This document shows, in pieces, positions 1 to 5,056 of a stretch of DNA of 6,569 bases (position 1 is the first letter of the stretch; every line of letters begins with the position of its first letter). Both the position numbers and the translations under genes were made by a program. The DNA comes from Candidatus Benthicola azotiphorus (GTDB lineage Bacteria; Gemmatimonadota; Gemmatimonadetes; Palauibacterales; Palauibacteraceae). The notes beneath the pieces are model-generated. The model saw only the letters and a program-made list of their open reading frames with translations. It was not told where the DNA came from and did not search any database. The DNA lies in NCBI GenBank assembly GCA_947581745.1, contig CANPVW010000057.1, forward strand, positions 1 to 6,569, in the 5' to 3' direction.

Positions 1-1
1 C

Positions 2-1627
2 GGCCTGCTGGCCGAGTACCCGGGCTCCCTGTCCGCGCTCGTGCTCCTGGCCCGGATAGCGGAGGAGACGGGAGATCCGGGCCGGGCACTGCCTGCGGCC
101 GAAAGGGCCGTGCGACAGGGTGGCCCCGGACTCCCCACCGCGAGGCAGGTATGGATCCGGACGCTCCAGGCTTCGGGTCTCCCGGACAGCGCGCTTGCGA
201 TCACGAGACGCTGGATCGCACGGGATCCGACGGATGCGTCCGCCTACGCTGCCCTGTCCGAGCTGCGGGCCCGATCGGGAAACGTGGAGGGAGCGATCCG
301 TGCGTTGCAGGAAGGTCGGACAGCCATAGGATCGGACCACGTCTTCGTGCAGGAGCTGGCGGCCTTGCAGGCGGAGAATGGCCGCTATGCGGATGCCGCC
401 GCGGAATGGCGGGAGATGCTCGCCTGGGGAGATGCCGGGGTAGAGGCCGTCGGGCGCTGGCTGCGGGATCCGGGTTTGAGCCGGGAGGGTGCGCTCGGCG
501 CCCTGCGGGAGGAATTCGAGTCGACGGACGCCACTCTTACGCAGCGTAACGGGGCGGTCAGGCTGGCCCTTCTCGTGGGTGAGTTCGAGTGGGCACGGGA
601 GGTGGTCGAGAGCACGGTCACCGCGCTTCCCGAAGCGGGAGGCGATGCGGTCCTGCGGGATTACGTGGGGCTCGCGACGGACGCCGGCGATCCGGCGGGA
701 GCCGGCTGGGCTGCAGACATGCTGGCGGCCCGGAGCCACTCCCCGGATGAAGCGCGTTACTGGACGGCCACCGCGGCCGAGCTGTCGCTCGAGGCCGGGA
801 GGCGGGAGGCTGCGCGCCAGTCGTTCGCACATCTCCTGTCGCAGGCGGACCCGGGTTCGGAACTGTACGGTGTGGCTCTCCGCCGTTTGCACGAGCTTAC
901 CGTCCGGGACGATCCGGAGGGGGCGGGGGAGCTCCTGCGTGAGCACCTGAATCTGTATCCCGACGACTACCGCGAGAGCGTGGAAATGGCAGTTCGAGCG
1001 GCCGAGGAATGGCTGACGCGCGGCCGGCTCGAACGAGCAAGAGGCGTGCTTGCGTCCGTTCCGCCGAGAGGCCCGGAAGAGGCGGCTCTGCAGGCACCGA
1101 CCCTCGGCAGGATCGAGCTGCTGGCGGGTCATCCAGGGGCGGCCCGGCCGCACCTGGAGCTGGCCGGAGAGCTTGCGGCGGCCGAGCCCGGCAAGCGCAT
1201 CGAGGCGCTCGAGATGCTGATGCTCGTGGAGGAGTGTGACTCGGCGCGCATCGATCAGCTGGGAAGGGGACTCGTGAAGTCCGCCTCCACGAATGACGAC
1301 GGACCTCTGCTGGACGCCGTAGACGGGTGGGCGCGCGAGCGGCCGGCAGGTGGAGATCTGCTGGCGACCTTCGCCGCTGACGCGCTGAGTGCAAGCGGCC
1401 GGAGTGATGCGGCTCGGCGCGTCCGACTGGTGATCGTCGAGCGCTGGCCGTCCTCCCCGGCGGCGCCCCGCGCTCTGCTCGATCTCGCGCGCGACGACCG
1501 CGAAGCGGCGCCGGAACAGGCCGAGCAGTGGCTCGAGAGGCTGATCGTAGGGTATCCCGAGAGCGCCATGGCCCCCGTGGCCCGGAGAGTCCTGGCCGAG
1601 CTCCAGGGTGGGGTGCCGGGCGCATGA
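2..1627 (+). CDS. Tetratricopeptide-repeat protein, 5' end missing
   Basis: This reading frame is open from the first complete codon at base 2 to the TGA at 1625-1627, giving 541 visible residues, so the true start lies upstream of the window. The protein is Ala/Leu/Arg/Glu-rich and almost wholly alpha-helical, built from degenerate TPR-like helix pairs. The clearest units are at about residues 14-43, 78-110 and 112-145, with the usual small-residue/Tyr pattern (AYAALSELRARSGN, AALQAENGRYADAAAEW). Pro-Ser turns recur before helices (EYPGS at the left edge, RWPSS and GYPES near the C-terminus), as in exported or envelope TPR proteins. No enzyme motif and no membrane segment are visible; a signal peptide, if any, would be upstream. 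TPR arrays are protein-binding scaffolds, and the partner here is unknown. The stop overlaps the next gene's ATG by four bases, implying co-translation with the exported protein downstream, which is the best guess for a functional partner. The TPR-type call is firm, the function open. Confidence 0.8.
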   Translation, partial: GLLAEYPGSLSALVLLARIAEETGDPGRALPAAERAVRQGGPGLPTARQVWIRTLQASGLPDSALAITRRWIARDPTDASAYAALSELRARSGNVEGAIRALQEGRTAIGSDHVFVQELAALQAENGRYADAAAEWREMLAWGDAGVEAVGRWLRDPGLSREGALGALREEFESTDATLTQRNGAVRLALLVGEFEWAREVVESTVTALPEAGGDAVLRDYVGLATDAGDPAGAGWAADMLAARSHSPDEARYWTATAAELSLEAGRREAARQSFAHLLSQADPGSELYGVALRRLHELTVRDDPEGAGELLREHLNLYPDDYRESVEMAVRAAEEWLTRGRLERARGVLASVPPRGPEEAALQAPTLGRIELLAGHPGAARPHLELAGELAAAEPGKRIEALEMLMLVEECDSARIDQLGRGLVKSASTNDDGPLLDAVDGWARERPAGGDLLATFAADALSASGRSDAARRVRLVIVERWPSSPAAPRALLDLARDDREAAPEQAEQWLERLIVGYPESAMAPVARRVLAELQGGVPGA

Positions 1628-2886
1628 AGCTGCCTCCGGCCTTCGTCCTGGCGTTTGCCATGGTACTCGTGCCGACCATGGTGAGGGGACAGACGCTGCT
1701 TGTCCCGATGGACGGTCGGCAGTCCAATCAGCTCCGGGCCTACGGACTCGTGTACCACACGATCGCGGACGGGGAGCGTGCGGAGTGGATCCTGAACTAC
1801 CGGGGCGGGTCGTTCCTCCTTCCCGAGACGGATCCCGTGAGGAGACGGGCGGCACTGCTTGGAGTCTCGGTCGAATCGATCAGCGGACGGGAGCTGGCAT
1901 CGCTCCGATTGGTCATCGAAGAATCGAACATGGAGGCCGTGCCGCTCGAGAAGGCCCCCGTGGTGGCGGTGTACACGCCTCCCAACTCATCTCCATGGGA
2001 CGACGCTGTGACATTGGCGCTTGAATACGCAGGAATCCCCTACGAGCGGGTATGGGATCCGGAGGTGCTAACCGACGGGCTGGCGCGTTTCGACTGGCTG
2101 CACCTGCATCACGAAGACTTCACCGGCCAGTACTCGAAATTCTACTTGAGCTACGCGGGCTCGGAGTGGCTTCGTGATGAGATCGAGCGAAACGAGGAAG
2201 TGGCGGCGGAATTCGGCTACTCCAGCGTGCCCGAGCTGAAGAAGGCCGTGGCGCGCGCGATCAGGAGCTACGTGGAAGCAGGAGGGCTGCTGTTCGCCAT
2301 GTGCACGGCCACTGAGACGCTCGACCTGGCTCTGGCGTCGGAGGAGACCGACCTGACTCCCGAATTCGCGGACGGTTCGCCGGTGGATCCGGCTGCCGAG
2401 GATCGAATGTCGTGGGATCGGGCCATGGCCTTCACCGGCGCCCATCTGGTTCTCGACGGTTCGGTCAGCGCCTTCAGCGACATCGACGGGCATCAAGTCA
2501 ACACACCGTGGCGCAGGCCGCTCGGCAGCTTCGAGCTGTTCGACTTCAGCGCGAAGATCGATCCGGTGCCGACCATGTTGACGCAGTCAGCCGAGAGGGT
2601 GATCCCGGACTTCTACGGTCTGACGACGAGCTTCAATCCGGAGCGCCTGAAGCCGGGTGTCGTAGTGCTCGGGAGTGACGAGACCCTGGGTGTGGTCAAG
2701 TACTTGCACGGTCAGGTGGGGGAGGGGAGTTTCACGTTCCTCGGTGGGCACGATCCGGAAGATCCACAACACCTGGTGGGTGATCCGCCGACGGATCTGG
2801 ACCTGCACAGGAACTCAGCCGGATATCGGCTGATTTTGAACAACGTTCTCTATCCGGCGGCCCGCAGGAAGCCGCTCAAGACCTGA
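1624..2886 (+). CDS. Exported GATase-like protein of the family often mislabelled 'asparagine synthetase B'
   Basis: The product is 420 residues. The ATG at 1624 is chosen because it sits in an ATGA overlap with the preceding stop and opens directly onto a signal peptide: MK, a hydrophobic run at residues 3-17, and probable cleavage at VRG|Q (22/23). Earlier in-frame starts lie inside the TPR gene and would bury the signal. The sequence matches, from memory, a strongly conserved family abundant in Bacteroidota: LLVPMD (25-30), WILNYRGGSF, SPWDDAVTLALEYAGIPY, DWLHLHHEDFTGQ (157-169), GGLLFAMCTATETLDLAL with Cys227, FDFSAKIDPVPTMLTQ, GGHDPEDPQHLVGDPPTD (His376, Asp377, His383) and a YRLILNNVLYPAA tail. 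Alternating strands and helices, with Cys227 just after a hydrophobic strand and a C-terminal GEGSFTFLGGHDPED block, suggest a class-I-glutamine-amidotransferase/ThuA-like fold (inference). AsnB hallmarks are absent: no Cys2 amidotransferase start and no SGGxDS ATP-pyrophosphatase loop. It probably acts in the periplasm. The biochemical role is unknown. Family membership is confident, function is not. Confidence 0.8.
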   Translation: MKLPPAFVLAFAMVLVPTMVRGQTLLVPMDGRQSNQLRAYGLVYHTIADGERAEWILNYRGGSFLLPETDPVRRRAALLGVSVESISGRELASLRLVIEESNMEAVPLEKAPVVAVYTPPNSSPWDDAVTLALEYAGIPYERVWDPEVLTDGLARFDWLHLHHEDFTGQYSKFYLSYAGSEWLRDEIERNEEVAAEFGYSSVPELKKAVARAIRSYVEAGGLLFAMCTATETLDLALASEETDLTPEFADGSPVDPAAEDRMSWDRAMAFTGAHLVLDGSVSAFSDIDGHQVNTPWRRPLGSFELFDFSAKIDPVPTMLTQSAERVIPDFYGLTTSFNPERLKPGVVVLGSDETLGVVKYLHGQVGEGSFTFLGGHDPEDPQHLVGDPPTDLDLHRNSAGYRLILNNVLYPAARRKPLKT

Positions 2887-2896
2887 GTGAGGCAGC

Positions 2897-2900
2897 GAGG
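2897..2900 (+). promoter_or_regulatory. Shine-Dalgarno GAGG that decides the aminotransferase start
   Basis: GAGG lies four bases before the ATG at 2905. The other in-frame start, GTG at 2887, directly abuts the previous stop codon and has no purine-rich site at proper distance. The ATG is therefore preferred, which shortens the protein by six residues. The spacing is rather tight, so the choice is probable rather than certain. Confidence 0.6.
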
Positions 2901-2904
2901 CGAA

Positions 2905-4101
2905 ATGAGAGAGACCGCAGTTTCGACGGTGCGCGAAGCCGCGGAGTGGACGGAGCCTGCGAGACTGGCCGGACTTCCTCCATATCCTCTGGCGGACGTG
3001 CCGGACATCAAGGCCCGCCTGCTGGCCGAGGGGCGATCGGTCATCGACCTGGGCGTTGGAGATCCGGGCCTGCCGGTGCCGGAAGTGGCGATCGAGGTGG
3101 TCCGGGAAGCCGTTGGCGATCCTGCTCTCAGCAAGTACGGCTTTCAGCGGGGCCTGCCCGGCTACAGGACGTCCATAGCGGGGTGGATGGGCAGGCGTTT
3201 CGGAGTCGCTGTCGATCCGGACGTCGAGCTGCTGCCCGTGATCGGGACCAAGGAGGCAATCGCGTTGACGGCCTTTGCCGTGCTGGACCCGGGCGATTCG
3301 GTCATCGTCCCGGATCCGGGGTATGCGGCCTACTTCGGCGGCTCGCACTTCGCCGCCGCGAACGTGATCCGGACCCCCCTGCGGGCCGAGGAGGGCTTTC
3401 TGATCCCTCCCGATGTCATCAGGCGAGCTCCGGGCCGCCTGCGGCTCGTGTACATGAACTATCCCAACAACCCGACGAGCGCCGTTGCCGAGGTCTCCTA
3501 CCTTCGGGAAGTGGTGGCGGTCTGTCACGAGCGGGGGGCCGTGCTGCTGTTCGACAACGCATACTCCGAAATCACATTCGACGGGTTTCGGGCGCCGGGC
3601 CTGCTCGAGATCGAGGGGGGTCGGGAGATCGGACTGGAGTTCCACTCCATGTCCAAGACCTACAACATGACCGGCTGGAGACTGGGCTGGGCGGCCGGGA
3701 ATCGGCAGCTGATCGCGGCTTTGCGAAGAGTCAAGACCTTCTTCGATACCGGTGCCTTCATGGCCCTCCAGGCTGCCGGCGCAGCAGTGCTTGCCGATCC
3801 CGACGCATACATCCAGTGGAGTCTGGCTCAGCTCGCCAGTCGGCGCGAGGCAGCCGTCAGGGCATTCCGGGCTGCCGGCCTCGACGTCACCGCTCCGCTC
3901 GGAACGCTCTATCTCTGGTTTCCCGTCCCGAGCTCCGAAACCTCGGAGGCGTTCTGTCGGCGTCTCCTCCTGGAGTCCGGACTGGTGCTCTTGCCGGGAT
4001 CCTCGATGGGCCCCGGTGGTGAAGGATTCGTGCGGGCGTCACTCGCGATTCCCGAGGATGCCTGGGAAGAGGCGGGGCGGAGGGTGCGGGAGGCTCTTTG
4101 A
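2905..4101 (+). CDS. Class I/II PLP-dependent aminotransferase, LL-diaminopimelate aminotransferase-like
   Basis: The product is 398 residues, the normal length for fold-type I aminotransferases. The PLP site is complete: Lys251 in SMSKTYNMTGWRLG forms the Schiff base, Asp217 and Tyr220 (FDNAYSEI) contact the pyridine ring, Asn189 lies in NYPNNPT, and Arg377 (FVRASLAI) should bind the substrate carboxylate. The N-terminal LPPYPLADVPDIKARL, IDLGVGDP, SKYGFQRGLPGYR, LLPVIGTKEAIA and PGYAAYFGGSHFA blocks resemble LL-diaminopimelate aminotransferases (DapL, especially the MTH52-like branch). Those enzymes convert tetrahydrodipicolinate plus glutamate to LL-diaminopimelate for lysine and peptidoglycan. 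AlaC-type alanine or other aminotransferases share much of this pattern, so the substrate is not settled and no symbol is given. Residue 55 is Gly where the family usually has Asp (GDPGLP against GDPDLP). The enzyme is cytoplasmic, with no signal or membrane segment. The gene follows the exported protein by 18 bases and its stop overlaps the next start, so it appears to lie within the operon. Confidence 0.85.
   Translation: MRETAVSTVREAAEWTEPARLAGLPPYPLADVPDIKARLLAEGRSVIDLGVGDPGLPVPEVAIEVVREAVGDPALSKYGFQRGLPGYRTSIAGWMGRRFGVAVDPDVELLPVIGTKEAIALTAFAVLDPGDSVIVPDPGYAAYFGGSHFAAANVIRTPLRAEEGFLIPPDVIRRAPGRLRLVYMNYPNNPTSAVAEVSYLREVVAVCHERGAVLLFDNAYSEITFDGFRAPGLLEIEGGREIGLEFHSMSKTYNMTGWRLGWAAGNRQLIAALRRVKTFFDTGAFMALQAAGAAVLADPDAYIQWSLAQLASRREAAVRAFRAAGLDVTAPLGTLYLWFPVPSSETSEAFCRRLLLESGLVLLPGSSMGPGGEGFVRASLAIPEDAWEEAGRRVREAL
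4088..4093 (+). promoter_or_regulatory. Shine-Dalgarno GGGAGG supporting the TTG start at 4098
   Basis: GGGAGG lies inside the last codons of the aminotransferase gene, four bases before TTG at 4098. It supports a TTG start overlapping the preceding stop (TTGA). The first downstream ATG in frame, at 4194, has only a weak AGG before it and would remove the basic segment ahead of the membrane helix. Confidence 0.6.
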
Positions 4102-4982
4102 GGGATCGCCCCGGGATCGAGGAGCAGGAGCCGAAGGGGCAGCCGCCGACCGAGACGCGGACTGCCTACTACGCTCGCAGCTACCGCAGGTCGATGCGCA
4201 CCGGGCTGTTCATATCGGCCGTGCTCCACGCCCTGCTCGTGCTGTTTCTGTCGGGCCAGTTCTATGTCGCGACCCGCACCTTCCGTCCTATCGCCCTGCC
4301 TCCGAGACCGGAGATCGGCCTGCAGGTCATAGACATCGGGGACATCGAGACCGAATCGGCGGCCGAGGAGGTCATTGCGTTGCCGCCCGACGAGCGCGAC
4401 GAGATCCGCCGGCCGGAGCCGCCGACTCCGGGAGGCGGAGAGAGATCACCCGCGGCCGGCGAGGAGGAAGGCTTTGGCCTGACGAACGCCGAGCGCTTGC
4501 GGCCGCGTGAGGGCGACCCGCGTCTGTGGCAGGACTTCGAGAACCGCCCGATGCCCGAGTACATCGAAGATCGCTTTGCACAGGCGGAGGGTGTGATTCG
4601 GGCGCGCCTCGGGGCCATGCTCGACAGCCTCCAGCTGACGGAGGAACAGCGCCGTCGGGCCGTGGAATGGCTGTTCGGCGAGGGGGATCAGCAGTGGGGA
4701 GTGACGCCTGACGGGCTGGTTCTCGGCGGGGTCGTGATCCCGATGAACGTTGGCGCTCTGTTCGCCGCCGAGGGCCCTCTGGGGCGGGAGCTGCGACAGG
4801 AAGCACGCGATCTGGCGGACATCCAGCGACAGGACTTCCGGACGGACGTGGAGCGTACGCAGCAGGACCGTCTGGAGGAGATGCGCCGTCGCAGCGAGGA
4901 AGAGGTGGAGCGCCGCACGCAGGATTCCATCGCGGCGGAGGCCGACAGTGCCGATTCCGGCGGCACGTCTCCTCGCGACTGA
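4098..4982 (+). CDS. Single-pass membrane protein with TonB-like N-terminus and periplasmic coiled tail; function unknown
   Basis: The product is 294 residues from a TTG that overlaps the aminotransferase stop. The layout is: a cytoplasmic N-terminus ending in a basic patch (residues 25-35, YYARSYRRSMR); one hydrophobic helix at about 36-57 (LFISAVLHALLVLFLSG) with the LHALLVL pattern common in TonB-type anchors; a Pro- and acid-rich stretch at about 64-122; a middle domain at about 130-225; then a highly charged Arg/Glu/Gln helix at about 226-280, likely a coiled coil. By orientation the bulk should be periplasmic. No C-terminal TonB domain is seen, so it is not a normal energy transducer. 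LRPREGDPRLW (134-144) and WGVTPDGLVLGGVVIP (200-215) resemble blocks I recall from uncharacterised Gemmatimonadota proteins of similar layout. If the real start is ATG 4194, the protein would be 262 residues. I cannot assign a function; an envelope scaffold or adaptor is the best inference. Confidence 0.6.
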   Translation: MRDRPGIEEQEPKGQPPTETRTAYYARSYRRSMRTGLFISAVLHALLVLFLSGQFYVATRTFRPIALPPRPEIGLQVIDIGDIETESAAEEVIALPPDERDEIRRPEPPTPGGGERSPAAGEEEGFGLTNAERLRPREGDPRLWQDFENRPMPEYIEDRFAQAEGVIRARLGAMLDSLQLTEEQRRRAVEWLFGEGDQQWGVTPDGLVLGGVVIPMNVGALFAAEGPLGRELRQEARDLADIQRQDFRTDVERTQQDRLEEMRRRSEEEVERRTQDSIAAEADSADSGGTSPRD

Positions 4983-4996
4983 AGCGGGCTTCCGCT
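4983..4996 (+). terminator. Short hairpin just after the membrane-protein stop; weak terminator candidate
   Basis: AGCGG (4983-4987) pairs with CCGCT (4992-4996) around a GCTT loop, starting one base after the TGA. The stem is only five base pairs and no run of T follows, so an intrinsic terminator is doubtful. An overlapping alternative pairing of GAAG with CTTC (4981-4992) also exists. Such short stems are frequent by chance in GC-rich DNA. Confidence 0.2.
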
Positions 4997-5001
4997 AGAC
5001 T
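4996..5001 (+). promoter_or_regulatory. Possible -10 element (TAGACT) for valS
   Basis: TAGACT fits the TANNNT form of a housekeeping -10 box in the only intergenic space of the window. It would place a start of transcription near 5008 and leave a leader of about 50 bases before valS. The hexamer at 17-base spacing upstream (TCGCGA, 4973-4978) matches TTGACA at only three of six positions, so the call rests on the -10 alone. Confidence 0.3.
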
Positions 5002-5015
5002 GTCTGCCTCACGTA

Positions 5016-5031
5016 CGCCTGCTCGCAGGCG
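5016..5031 (+). other. Perfect 6-bp hairpin in the valS leader
   Basis: CGCCTG (5016-5021) and CAGGCG (5026-5031) form a perfect GC-rich stem around the tetraloop CTCG, 25 bases before the valS ATG. No T-run follows, so it is not an intrinsic terminator. The T-box tRNA-sensing element known for valS in Firmicutes is absent, since the leader is too short and lacks the conserved AGGGTGG-type bulge. It may affect translation or mRNA stability, or be chance. Confidence 0.3.
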
Positions 5032-5056
5032 CCCGCATTCTGGATCCAGCGAAGCC

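Noticed and set aside
1528..1623. Earlier in-frame start for the exported protein, adding 32 residues
   Set aside because: It lies inside the TPR gene and would place a charged Arg-rich stretch before the signal peptide. The ATG at 1624 begins the signal peptide directly.
897..1727. A 276-residue minus-strand open frame opposite the TPR gene
   Set aside because: It is very rich in Arg, Pro, Ser and Ala with no domain pattern. The plus-strand frame has consistent helical TPR periodicity and a coupled downstream gene.
60..3320. Recurrent GATCCGG and GGATCC words, considered as a possible repeat or uptake signal
   Set aside because: They fall at irregular spacing inside coding frames, mostly as Asp-Pro-Gly/Glu codons, and fit codon preference in GC-rich DNA.
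2815..3645. A 276-residue minus-strand open frame opposite the aminotransferase gene
   Set aside because: It is antisense to a clear PLP aminotransferase, and its composition and lack of motifs mark it as a shadow frame.
2946..4022. A 358-residue plus-strand open frame overlapping the aminotransferase in another frame
   Set aside because: The translation is low-complexity Gly/Arg/Ser/Ala, while the frame from 2905 carries all PLP-site residues.
4983..5056. T-box riboswitch or leader-peptide attenuator for valS
   Set aside because: The gap is far too short for a T-box, lacks its conserved bulge sequence, and contains no short reading frame rich in valine codons.
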